Positions 44,660 to 56,029 of a stretch of DNA of 64,000 nucleotides are shown one piece after another; within the stretch, counting starts at the first letter, position 1, and each line of letters starts with the position of its first letter. A program made the translations under genes and the position numbers. Origin of the DNA: Pleurodeles waltl (Eukaryota > Chordata > Amphibia > Caudata > Salamandridae); NCBI RefSeq assembly GCF_031143425.1, contig NC_090444.1:1308773324-1308837323 (forward strand). Direction: 5' to 3'. The notes below the pieces were generated by a model. That model worked only from the letters and a program-made list of their open reading frames with translations. It had not been told where the DNA came from and did no database searches.

Positions 44660-47487
44660 CTATTCTGACTTGCAATCCTTAAGTGAGACGCCGGAGAAAA
44701 ATAACTCTCCCCCCTGCCAAGGAGAACGTGCCCTCTTATTAGGCTTCTGTCGACCTCCATCTTATTGTCGAGCTTTTTGAGAAGGTAGAACCTATAACGG
44801 CTCCTTGTTAAAGCAATATTGGATCACCCTGAAGGCATTAAGGCAAAGGTGTCCACTTTGTTAGATCCGCGTGGCACCTTTGCCCTATCTAAACCACGGG
44901 TTGAGCAGATACATTTCAGTGGGATACCAGGGGGTGAGAGAAGGGGCTCTAGAACAGACAGCCACCAGGTTTTAGATGCCAAAATCAGGAATAGCGACTC
45001 AGGGCAGGGCCCCAATGGCAGTAACTGCTACCCAAGTCAACTAAAAAAAGAAGACCTACTTAGGCTACTCTGTAACTTAAACATGGGAATTGTCCCCGAC
45101 TTTGATGCCCAGGGGGCAACATATATTAACTCTGGTCCCAGTCAGCACAAACCTGTTAAAGTTCTATCCTCAAGTAGTAATGGAGCCCACACGAGGTTAC
45201 ACCTTCCTCCGCCCTCCTGCCCCTATGTCTTAGTACTTCCAAATATTCATCGCGTTAGGCCTGAGCAACCTGAAACCACCAACCAGCTAATTACTAAAGT
45301 CATTCATTGGTTTGGTTCTGTTTATGGCAGGGGGCAAGTTAGGCCTGATTGTTTTATAATGGCTAGAAGGGTGGACCGGGTGGGCACTTCTCCTAAGAAC
45401 AATCCTTAGGATTGTGTTGTGGTAAACTTTAGGTCCCCTGAGGTAGTTGCCAAGCTAATGCCCCATCCGGTTAGATTTTTATTCCGGCCTTCATCTATTA
45501 AGGTATACCCTCTGGGGTTTTTTAGAAGCCTCCTTAATTTTTAACTTTAACCACCAAGACAAACCAGCGGCTCCCTAATATGCCCATCACACCTGACTAC
45601 TGGAGTGCCCAGTAGGGTTACCCATTATTATGAGTAGGTTTGCACCGCTTGGAGAACTGGAGAGCTGTGACTGACTCCCAACTGAGACAAACAGGGTTTG
45701 ATTGGTGAAGGAGCCAGTACAGTCTGAACCAGGTATGACACCCCCCTTATTAAGAGTACATTTTTTATCTTGAAGGTAGCTGGGCTAAACAAAAACTTTG
45801 ATAATCCTGAGTGTGTAGATCTACTGTTGAAATACCAAATTATCTGTCTCCAAGAGAGGTGGGCAGTTTGATGTCTGTGCCCTAGTTAGTTAGCAAGTTT
45901 TTTGTGTCACCTGCCAACCCTCCAAGGCAGGTAGGGCAAAGGGCGGACTGTCTACATTTATATCTACCTCTTTCAGGGGGAAGGTATCTCTACATTCTGT
46001 TGTGTCCCTGTGTTTTCAGTGTATTATAGTGGCTTTTGATCAAGGTTGGGATCTTCCCCTTATCAATTTTTACAACAACGACTTTGATGGTTCAGCATGA
46101 ACTCTGGTAGATGTATTAGAGGAAGAGATCAAATGCCTACATCAGTCACATAAAAAGCCACTGGAGATCATGTGGACTGTCAACTTTAACACCAGTCACC
46201 GTCCACTTCTTATGAAGAAATGTTGTGCTCTTGCAAATTCTAGTATGGAGACGTCTGGACATTTTAAACATGAAAGTCATGGCAAAGGCCTGACACACCT
46301 GCTGGTAAAATATAACCGTAAAATGCTAAATGTCTGTAGGGAGCATGGCATTTTGGCATTGAGATTTTGGGGCAGATTCTCAGCTTCTACCATTGAATAT
46401 ATTTTCACTTTTGAGGTATTAGAGTGTTTTTTTGGGGGAGATTTTCAGGTTAGACTTACTGGTTTTAGTGTCCATGCTTGCCCAGCTTGTACTATTTTTG
46501 GGATGCAGTGAAGACCCCACGGGCTAAGGTAGAGTTCCAGCCAATACTGGGGAGGAAGAATGAACTCGCGATCAATGGAATAATGTAGACAAGGTTAACT
46601 TCCTTCCCCTCTTTGATTAGGGAAAATCAGTGGGCCTTTGAGGTGTGTCTTGACCCTGATACTGGTCGTGATTATATAAAAGAGGCCTCTGGTCATTTTA
46701 CAAACTCTATCAGTACTGCATTTAGGCGCCCGAAGGGTAGGAAGCTTGCCCAAAGTAGGGACTGGTTTGACAAGGCATGCCCCAAAGCCCTAGCCAATCT
46801 TCCCACATCCCTTGCTGTGATACCAAGGGACAATTTCTTGATTAAGAATGCAAGGGCTAAGTATCAGAAAGCCAGGGAAGCGGGAGCCAGGGAAATAAGG
46901 GAAAAGGTGTGGTAAGACCTCATGGCAGGAAGCCAATTTAAAAACAGCGCTGCCTTTTGAAGGATGATAATCGTCCCTTACTGGAAAAAGCGATCTGATC
47001 CCTCGACTGAGGTGCATGTACATGAAAGTCAGTGACTAAGGCATTTTTCTTAAGTGTATGCAGATGAACAGGCAGTGGGTGTCACTGAGGTTGACCTGTC
47101 TAACCAGCCCTCCCCAGTGAACTTGAAGTTTGACTTTGAAGAGGTTTGGGTTGGCTCTTAGGGGTTGCATCAGAGTGAAAGCTCCCAGTGCGGACAGGGT
47201 GCCGGCAGATGTATTCCTGGAGTGCAAGAATCTCTGGGTGCCATTACTAACCAATGTAATTAACATAGTTGCAAATGTGGGTCCCCCATCTTCCTGGAAA
47301 ACATCCCTTATCATCCCCATTTATAAAAAGGGGGCAGGTCCTTGCCTTTGAGCTACAGTCCCATTTATTTGCTCAACTCCACAGCTAAAATAATGGGGCA
47401 CGTTTTGCATCAAAAACTGGAGGAGTGGGCAGATCGTAAAAATGTCCTTGCAGATACACAATATGGGTTGAAGAAGGGTATGGGTAC
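44660..47487 (+). pseudogene. LINE E, part 1 (ORF1, EN, pre-RT, RT fingers)
   Basis: ORF1 frame 44819-45409 contains 'CPYVLVLPNIHRVRPEQ' and 'KVIHWFGSV', the block shared with LINE A. The endonuclease region (about 45780-46510) has 'LINFYNNDFDG' and 'MWTVNFNTSHRPLL', the GDFN box being degraded. The pre-RT frame 46613-46915 has 'SRDWFDKACPKALANL'. RT fingers at 47130-47480 read 'PPSSWKTSLIIPIYKKGA', 'YSPIYLLNSTAKIMG' and 'DTQYGLKKGMGT'. The frame is cut at 47487 by an LTR-like element and resumes at 50551 in the same frame ('...GMGT' then 'IDQTLNF'). Other breaks make it inactive. Confidence 0.7.
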
Positions 47488-50400
47488 TGTAGGAGGCTGG
47501 CCTGGCTTATAGGGGGTACCTTGTGGTACTTACACCTTGTGCCAGGTCCAGTTATCCCTTATTAGTAGAATAGAGGTGTTTCTAGCAGCTTAGGCTGTTA
47601 GAGGTAGCCATGGCAAAGCAGCTTAGGCTGAACTAGGAGACATGCAAAGCTCCTACTATACCACTTATATCATATAGCACAATATCATAAGAAAGCACAA
47701 TACTCAGTGTTACTAAAAATAAAGGTACTTTATTTTAGTGACAATATGCCAAAAGTATCTCAGGGGATACCCTCACTTAGGAGGTAAGTAATATACACAA
47801 ATTGTATGTACACGAACCAAAATCAGGTAAGTAACAGTTAGAAAAGTAGTGCAAACAATATAGAATCACAATAGAATGCAACAGGTAGACATAGGCCTAG
47901 GGGCAGCACAAACCATATACTCCAAAAGTGGAATGCGAATCACGAATGGACCCCAGGCCTATGGTAGGTTGTAGAGGGTCGCTGGGACTGTGAGAAAACA
48001 GTAAGGGTGTCCAAAATACCCCACCCCAAGATCCTGAAAAGTAGGAGTAAAGTTACCCTACTACTCCAGAAAGACAGTATAGTCGAGATAGGGGATTCCG
48101 CAAGAACCACAACTGCTACCAAAACACTGAAGACGGATTCCTGGACCTGAGGACCTGTAAAGAAAGGGGACCAAGTCCAAGAGTCACGCAAGTGTCCAGG
48201 GGGGCAGGAGCCCACTAAGCCCCGGATGAAGGTGCAAAAGGGCTGCCTCCGGGTGGAAGAAGCCGAAGATTCTGCAACAACGGAAGGTGCCAGGAACTTC
48301 TCCTTTGGTCAGAAGATGTCCCACGGCGTGCTGGAGGATGCAGGAGTGTTTCCACGCAGAAATACCACAAACAAGCCTTGCAAGCTGCAAGAGTCGCGGT
48401 TGAGGATTTTGGGTGCTGCTGGGGCCCAGGAAAGACCAGGATGTCACCCCTTGGAGGAGGAGACAGAGGGGTGCTCAGCAATTCAGAGAGCCCCCACAGA
48501 AGCAGGCAGCACCCGCAGAAGTACCTTAACAGGCACTTAGAAGACCAGAGGACAGCGGTCGACTCAGAGTCACAAAGAAGGGTCCCACGACCTCGGAGTC
48601 CAACTCAGCGAGATGGGCAATGGAGGACGGAGTGCTGGGGACCCAGGCTAGGCTGTGCACAAAGGAAGTCCTGGATAAGTGCACAGAAGCCAGAGCAGCT
48701 GCAAATCACGAAGTACACAGGTCTGCTGTCTGGTGTGGGGAGGCAAGGACTTACCTCCACCAAATTTGGACAGAAGGGCCACTGGACTGTGGGAGACACT
48801 TGGACCCAGCTCCTGTGTTCCAGGGACCACGCTCATCAGAATGAGAGGGGACCCAGTGGACCGGTGATGCAGAAGTTTGGTGCCTGCGTTGACAAGGGGA
48901 AAATTCCGTCGACCCACGGGAGATTTCTTCTTGGCTTCCATTGCAGGGTGAAGGCAGACAGCCCTCAGAGCATGCACCACCAGGAAACAGTCGAGAACGC
49001 TGGCAGGATGAGGCACTACAATGTTGCTGGTAGTCGTCTTGCTACTTTGTTGCAGTTTTGCAGGCGTCCTGGAGCAGTCAGCGGTCGATCCTTGGCAGAA
49101 GTCGAAGAGGGAAGTGCAGAGAAACTCTGGTGAGCTCTTGCATTCATTATCTGAGGAACAGCCCAGAGGAGAGACCCTAAATAGCCCAAAAAGGAGACTT
49201 GGCTACTAAGAGAGGTAAGCACCTATCAGGAGGGGTCTCTGACGTCACCTGCTGGCACTGGCCACTCAGAGCTGTCCATTGCCCCAACACCTCTGAATCC
49301 AAGATGGCAGAGGTCTGGGACACACTGGAGGAGCTCTGGGCACCTCCTCTGGGAGGTGCTGGTCAGGGGAGTGGTCACTCCCCTTTCCTTTGTCCAGTTT
49401 CACGCCAGAGCAGGGCTGGGGGATCCCTGAACCGGTGTAGACTGGCTTATGCAGAGATGGGCACCATCTGTGCCCATCAAAGCATTTCCAGAGGCTGGGG
49501 GAGGCTACTCCTCCCCAGCCCTTCACACCTATTTCCAAAGGGAGAGGGTGTAACACCCTCTCTCAGAAGAAATCCTTTGTTCTGCCTTCCTGGGACCAGG
49601 CTGCCCAGGCCCCAGGGGGGCAGAAACCTGTCTGAGGGGTTGGCAGCAGCAGCAGCTGCAGTGGAGACCCCGGAAAGGCAGTTTGGCAGTACCCGGGTTC
49701 TGTGCTAGAGACCCAGGGATGCATGGAATTGTCCCCCCAATACCAGAATGGCATTGGGGTGACAATTCCATGATCCTAGACATGTTACATGGCCATGTTC
49801 GGTGTTACCATTGTGACGCTACATATAGGTAGTGACCTATATGTAGTGCACACGTGTAATGGTGTCCCCACACTCACAAAGTCCGGGGAATTTGCACTGA
49901 ACAATGTGGGAACACCTAGGCTAGTGCCAGGGTGCCCACACACTAAGTAACTTGGCACCTAACCTTCACCAAGTGAGGGTTAGACATATAGGTGACTTAT
50001 AAGTTACTTATGTGCAGTGAAAAATGGCTGTGAAATAACGTGGACATTATTTCACTCAGGCTGCAGTGGCAGTCCTGTGTAAGAATTGCCTGAGCTCCCT
50101 ATGGGTGGCAAAAGAAATGCTGCAGCCCATAGGGATCTCCTGGAACCCCAATACCCTGGGTGCCTAGGTACCATAAACAAGGGAATTATAAGGGTGTTCC
50201 AGTGTGCCAATGAGAATTGGTAAAATGAGTCTCTAGCCTGCAGTGACAATTTTAAAGCAGAGAGAGAGCATAAACACTCGAGGTTCTGGTTAGCACCCTC
50301 AGTGATACAGTTAGGCACCACACAGGAAACACATATAGGCCACAAACTCATGAGCATTGGGGTCCTGTCTAGCAGGATCCCAGTGACACATATCAAACAC

Positions 50401-50545
50401 ACTGACAACATAGGGTTTTCACTAGAAGCACTGGGCCGTGGCTAGCAGGATCCCAGTGAGACAGTAAAAAAAAACACCCTGACATACACTCACAAACAGG
50501 CCAAAAGTAGGGGTAACAAGGCTAGAAAGAGGCTACCTTCCTACA
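47488..50545 (-). mobile_element. 3.06-kb LTR-like element (probable solo LTR)
   Basis: On the minus strand it begins TGTAGGAAGGTAGCC and ends GCCTCCTACA, and it is flanked by GGTAC at 47483-47487 and 50546-50550. It has no gag, pol or env. A minus-strand AATAAA lies at 47729-47734, leaving 241 bp to the 3' end, as in the 13384-16048 element (261 bp). Repeated 'CACTGGGATCCTGCTAG' motifs lie in the first 250 bp of the U3-like part. Open frames up to 251 codons inside it show no recognisable domain. It splits LINE E in its RT domain. I recognise the sequence as a common newt repeat. Confidence 0.65.
47729..47734 (-). promoter_or_regulatory. Polyadenylation signal in LTR-like element
   Basis: TTTATT on the plus strand is AATAAA on the element's strand, 241 bp before its 3' end. 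Confidence 0.5.
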
Positions 50546-50550
50546 GGTAC

Positions 50551-52265
50551 CATTGATCAAACACTGAATTTTAGTTTGCAGATTTCTAAATACACTATCG
50601 CAAACAAGGGTATGTGTTGATGGTGTTTATGGATTTGTCAGCTGCCTTTGATTGTGTCACCCACTCCAAATTATGGGTAATCATGCAGGAGATGGAGTTT
50701 GACAATGACATCATTATGTTTATTAGACAGCTCTACTCTGAGGTGCAAGCATCTGCCCCCTATGTTAGAGAGGGGGAGTGTAGTGATTCTTTTGAAATTA
50801 AGCGTGGTATGAGGCCCGGCTGTGTCCTTGCCCCCTTTCTTTTTTATTCTTACACCAATAAAATACCATTGACTCTTATGGCTGGATCTCGAGATGCTAC
50901 TTTTGTGGGCTCTCATTCTACTATATGCAGGCGACGCAATATTGCTTGCAAGAATTGGTCAAGTTCTTCAGGGCCTTTTTGTTGATTATATTGCCTTTAT
51001 GAAGGATCTTGATTTACATGCTAACCTTAAAAAAATGTTTGTCATGAGATGTGGGAAGCATTCAAAGAGAAACCCCTCCTTTTACATTAATAAAGACAGC
51101 ATTGAGGAGACAGGCGCGTTCTATTATTTAAGTGTTCTTGTTGACCAGAAATCCACTTGGAAGCCTATGGCGGCTAACAGAGCATCCCTTATGGAGAAGC
51201 CAATTGTTGGAATTCACAAGTTCTGTAAAAACCTGACGGCCAAACCTGTGAAAAAGGTTCTTACAGTCTATGCAGCCAAGTCAGCCTCTATAGCTAACTA
51301 TGGGGCAGGTTTATGGGGCATGGCGGACATAGGTGGGATTCGGGAGTGGAAAATGCTTTTTTTTTCAAGAAACTTTTAGCTGTCCCTCAGGGGTACTCAA
51401 CCATGCTATGCCTTACATCGAAAATATAATTAAACCGGCTCCCTTTTGTTATGAAGAGCAATATGGCCGAGGGAGTCTACTCCTCTGAACTGTTTGATTA
51501 TTCAAGACTGCCCGAACCTTTCACCAGCTCATTAGATTCCCTGACTTGCATTTGCCAAACTAACACTGAAGGAGAGAGGGTTAGCTGAGCTGTTTCATCT
51601 CTGAGTTTGTGTAAAAGATACAGCAAAGAGTGCTTAAAAAATAAATATTTGGTGTTGAGTATGGCAAGGAGGGAAAACGCCAAAAGATCTAAAATCTCTG
51701 TGTGTTTTGTTAGCAGTTATTTCCACGGGATGTCCTACAAGCATATCTATATCTATCAACGGTTCGGAATCCTCAGTATCGGTTTGTGCTGACTAAGTTC
51801 AGTTTTAACTGCATTCCGTTGATGGTGGGTTACCCTGCAAGATGTAATTCTTACATGAGTTTCCACCCTGCCCCTGTGATGGGAAATCTTTTCAGACAAC
51901 CATGCATATCACGTTTTTCTGTCAGTTTTATTCAATCCCTAGGCATCTCTTTTGCCTCCCATTTCTGAAACAATTTAATTTTCATCAATATAAGCCAGTG
52001 CTATTCTTTTCGCAGCAGCTCCATACCTTCCCACCCCTCTCCACCCCCCCGTGCGCTTTGTGGTGGTGACTTTTATTTGGCAGCTACTTAAAATCTTAAA
52101 GGCACTTCTCTAAAGGTGGGAGGTTCTATACAACCTTGTCCCCTGTGCCAAAAGTAAACGCAATCAAACATTTTAGCTTTTTAGAAAGGTTTTTTAAGCT
52201 TTTCATTGTGAATAATTTCTATATTTTTATGATTTTATTGTACTCTATTGATTGTTTGCACTTTT
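50551..52265 (+). pseudogene. LINE E, part 2 (RT palm, thumb, tail)
   Basis: Frame 50614-50985 has motif A 'MVFMDLSAAFDCVTHSKLW' and motif B 'RPGCVLAPFLFY'. Frame 50894-51379 has the active-site loop 'LLYAGDAILLA' (YADD to YAGD), the post-palm 'GAFYYLSVLVDQKSTWKP' and 'YGAGLWGMADIGG'. A frameshift near 50900 separates motif B from the active site. Downstream to about 52265 is C-terminal and 3' UTR material without a clear Cys/His segment. Continuity with 47487 over the GGTAC duplication shows this was one gene. Confidence 0.7.
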
Positions 52266-53179
52266 ATGCGGCAGAAGTACAGCGAACATAGTAACTGAAC
52301 TGAATTGAGTTAAAATATTGAGAACAACAAGGGTGCCGATTAGGGACCATTCGTTTAGACCGCATGAAACAGAACATTTCTCTATGTCAGACCTCAGAAA
52401 TCCAGCTGGATGTGAGTCTAATTTGTTGATTATAGTGCTTTTACAAGATATAGTTAGCTTAGTGGCATGGTCCACCATGCCACATGCTGATCAGACCAGA
52501 TGCAAAATAACCTCTGACCGTGAATTTCTTTTCAAATAACATAAGTGTGCAGTTGCATGGTGCACTGTACATATCTCCTACTGAAAACCAGCCTTCTCTA
52601 AAAAAAAAAAAAAAAAAAGAGAGAGTTCTCAATTATCCACTCCTCATGCCTTGGATTGAGGTGGGAAAAAATAAGTTGGACGTGCTTTCCAAAAAATATA
52701 TTAGTCTTAAAGAGGCTGAATCCAATGGTTTTAATGATATTACAATTCCATGAAAAACAAAACAAACAAAACCAGATATTACTACATGGATAAATAGAGG
52801 GCGATATTATACACTACATCGACCCCCCCCCCCACCACTCATTTTGCCCCAGGAATAATTAAGAAAGACATACATGGTGCATTATCCCTGTGCCTCTCCT
52901 CATGAGCAAACATAGCTGCAATTGTGCTTGTCCTGGGTTCTACGCAAGAGGTTTATTCTACTATTACGTGCAACAACTCTCAAATTATTATTGTAGGATA
53001 GCACCTAAGAGAGCACAGTTTATTTTGGGAGCCCACGTTGTTTTACCAGCAAGGACTGTCTCAATCTGTGCAACCTTGAGTATACTGCTTTTCTGCAAAA
53101 AGTCCTAATTAGCACTAACAAAAGGAGCAGGTACAATGAAAATGCCCAGCTTTCTCAAATTAGTGTCTGTTTCCAAGTC
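52266..53179. other. Unassigned interval
   Basis: Contains an A-run of about 18 at 52600-52618 and a C-run near 52826-52835. No coding or repeat structure recognised. Confidence 0.25.
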
Positions 53180-53181
53180 TA

Positions 53182-53353
53182 GGGGTCTGGTTTAGGGTTT
53201 GGCAGAGGGGGTTACTCCATCACAGATGTGACGGATATCCCTTCGGCCATATTGCAATCCTATTTAAACCTATGGAGATGGTAATACAGCGGTTGGGATA
53301 TCCGTCACGTTTGTGACCGAGTAACCTCCTCCACCAAACTCTAAATAAGGCCC
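53182..53353. mobile_element. Tc1/mariner-type MITE
   Basis: A 172-bp palindromic element is flanked by TA at 53180-53181 and 53354-53355. The two arms share GTTACTC, TCACA, GTGACGGATATCCC and TTTAG-GTTTGG in inverted order, pairing over about 80 bp with scattered mismatches. No coding capacity. It resembles an abundant newt MITE family from memory. Confidence 0.7.
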
Positions 53354-53389
53354 TATGTTAGCCACAAGCATGTACTTAACCAGAGACTA

Positions 53390-55245
53390 AGTGTGCACCC
53401 CACCCCGTGAGTGAAGCGTCCGGGTAACATGGTCTGAGGAACAGGGTCAAGCAAAGACCACCCCTGCAACAGGTTGTTGGGAGTTCCACCACTGCATAGT
53501 TACAAGTGCAGCAGCCAATCAACACTAGATCGTCCCAATGACTTTCTGTTTGAGACCGCTGTTGCATTAAAGATTCCTGCAATGGATGAATGTGAAGACT
53601 TGCATGAGGCACTCAGGCCATGCAGGAGGCCATCATGACTAAGAGACCAATAACCATCCTGACTGAGTTGTTGATCTGGTTGGTATAAGGGAATCAGTGC
53701 TTGAAAGTAGTGGATCATTACAGAATTGGGATAGGCTAAGCCTACCTCTGTGTTCAAAATAGCCCATAGGTAAGCTGGGTCAAGCAGGGGCTGGAGGTGG
53801 GATTTGATGGCAAACCCTAATCGATGGAGCAACTCTGTTGTGTCTTGCCAGTGTGTTTGGTACTACTGATGGGTGTCAGCTTTCATGAGCCAATCATCCA
53901 GATAAGGGAAAACATGAACGCCCTGTCTACGGAGGTGAGCAGCTACCACCTCAAGGCACTTGGTCAATACCCAAGTTGCAGTAGTGACCCCAAAGGGGAG
54001 GACTTTGAACTGGTAGTGCTTTCCACCAACTACAAACCTGAGATATTGGCAAAGAAGCCTGTCTGTTTTTGCTTGGTATCAAGCTGTTCCTGGACCTTAT
54101 GGAGGATGGGCTACATTGATGAGCTGGTGTCGGACTTGGAGGTTGGCGCAGAATTCTTTGGTTCTGAAACTGTCTTTTGCTTTGGCGTGATGATCCGCTC
54201 GATGCCGAGGTGGATGAAGTCAATGCCAGGGCTTGGCTCGGTGCCGGGGTAGACGGAGTCGAAACACTCGGTCTAGAAGGTTTCTTCGGTGCTGAGTCAG
54301 AGCTGGGTGGGGGTGCCCGAAGCAACTGCTCAGTACTGACATGGCTTGAAGGCAGTGGTGGTCTGAAAGCCTATCTCTGATGTTGCAGAGGGGCTGCATG
54401 TTTCTTGACAGAAGGCTGTACAGGATAGTGTCATACAGAAGGAGGAGCTGTACTCAGACTGCTGTGCAGGTGCGTGGTCCTCGATCTCCAAGTCGATCTC
54501 GGGGTTGTAGTTGGGGCTGCCTTCAAAGGAAAAAGCCTCTTCATCTGCAGCCAATGACTGTGTGTGTTGCTCCCCATCGACGTTGCCAGGACCGAAAAGG
54601 TCTAGTGCATCTTCTGCGCTCCTCTGCAACATCTTGAGTCGGCGGGCACGACAGCTGCAAAGAATTTTCTTGGAGAGGAAGGGATGGCCGGAGTCGCAGT
54701 TGGCCTCATTGTGGTCTGGTGACAGACACAGAATACAGGACTGATGGAGGTCGGCCCGAGGGTATTTTGTGTGGCAGCGGGGAAAGTAGCGTAAAGGAGT
54801 CCATTCCATCATGGCCCAGGAATGGTGGAGAGACTAGACGAGACAGAGAGCGAAGTAGGCTCTGATGGGCGAGGCACAGGAGGGGCAACAGTTGATACAG
54901 ACCCGGCTCGATAAAAGTATTCGAATGTCGACCCGCAAAGGAGGGTAGAGGAATGCTATCACAGTACAATACAGACAGAGAGAAAGTGAGGTGTGAACCG
55001 AAAGGAGCACTGCAACAAGATCTAACCAGAGCACAGGAGCACACGTTCGATTCCGGGGGTGGAAAGAAAACAATCTAACAATGGGGTTGAGTCCCATGAC
55101 CATTATCACCCAGAGGAGAGGAGTCACTCTACCTTGTGACTCAAAAGACTTCTTTGAAGAAAAATAACTTGCACACAATTTGGGTCCAACACTAGATGGC
55201 AGGAGTATGCATAATATGTGTATCTACAGCCACACATGCCTTGAA
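53390..55245 (-). mobile_element. DIRS-type retrotransposon with internal deletion
   Basis: On the minus strand the 5' end near 55245 ('TGTGGCTGTAGATACACA') and the following leader match the terminal repeat of salamander DIRS elements as I remember them. The frame 54812-54330 is gag-like with a Cys/His cluster: 'CILCLSPDHNEANCDSGHPF'. RT sequence follows at about 54060-53500: 'YQFKVLPFGVTTATW', 'VFPYLDDWLMKA' with YLDD intact, and 'FQALIPLYQPDQQL'. The N-terminal RT part between gag and 'LPFGV' is missing, as are RNase H and recombinase. It is therefore a deleted, non-autonomous copy. Confidence 0.7.
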
Positions 55246-56029
55246 CATCATGCTTCTTCAAAGCAGGGGAAAATATTTTAAATCAGATTAACTAGCAGCC
55301 ACAGTAGCTGAAAGGTATCACCTGAGAACTCTACTTTAATCCTTGCCATAGCCACTTAAAACAAATGAAAGTACATCTAGTGCTGAGCAGAGTAAACTAA
55401 TGCCTGACCCAGCAAAAAAAACATAGCAAATGGTTCTTCAGTTTGCAACATGGGTACTGACCTATGTACTCCAGCTTGGGTGCTTTTATTTGACCTCGCA
55501 GATTTTTCAGTTTAATGGAAAAGCATAGAAACAAAAACTTCCTTCTGATGAATGGAGAACCAAGTAGACCTAAAACAGATCATAGGAGGATCCAAACAGA
55601 TTAAGTGGGAATATGAGGCCTGGAGCATTTTCTCAGATTGTGCAGGCTATCCTAAAACGATACTATGAGTCCAGAAAAAGAAAATGGACCATCATATGGC
55701 AACCTAAGTGGTAGAATAGCTAGCACAGTTTTAAATGTGAGTAATAATGCCTCCCATGAAGGGTTATCTGACATAGGCAGAAACTTCACTAGCTTGCAGT
55801 ATATGCCCCTCTTAGCAAGAGCAGAACCCTTCAACTATTTAATAACACGTTGTGTTTCTTTTCGACCTTGATCCTGCAAGCCAACCCCTGTAATGCAGCC
55901 CCAGTACTATGTGATTGTAACTCCACATATACAGGCGATCCCGTTCCTCTCCTGATAAAAATACTATCCCACGTTTGCAGCTGGGCCTAAAACCCGAAAC
56001 CAGAATAGATTATACTAAGGACAATGCAA
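55246..56029. other. Unassigned interval
   Basis: AT-rich sequence with no recognisable structure. Confidence 0.25.

Noticed and set aside
48378..49133. 251-codon plus-strand open frame
   Set aside because: It runs antisense through the GC-rich middle of the 47488-50545 LTR-like element, has no recognisable domain, and overlapping frames on both strands are equally open.
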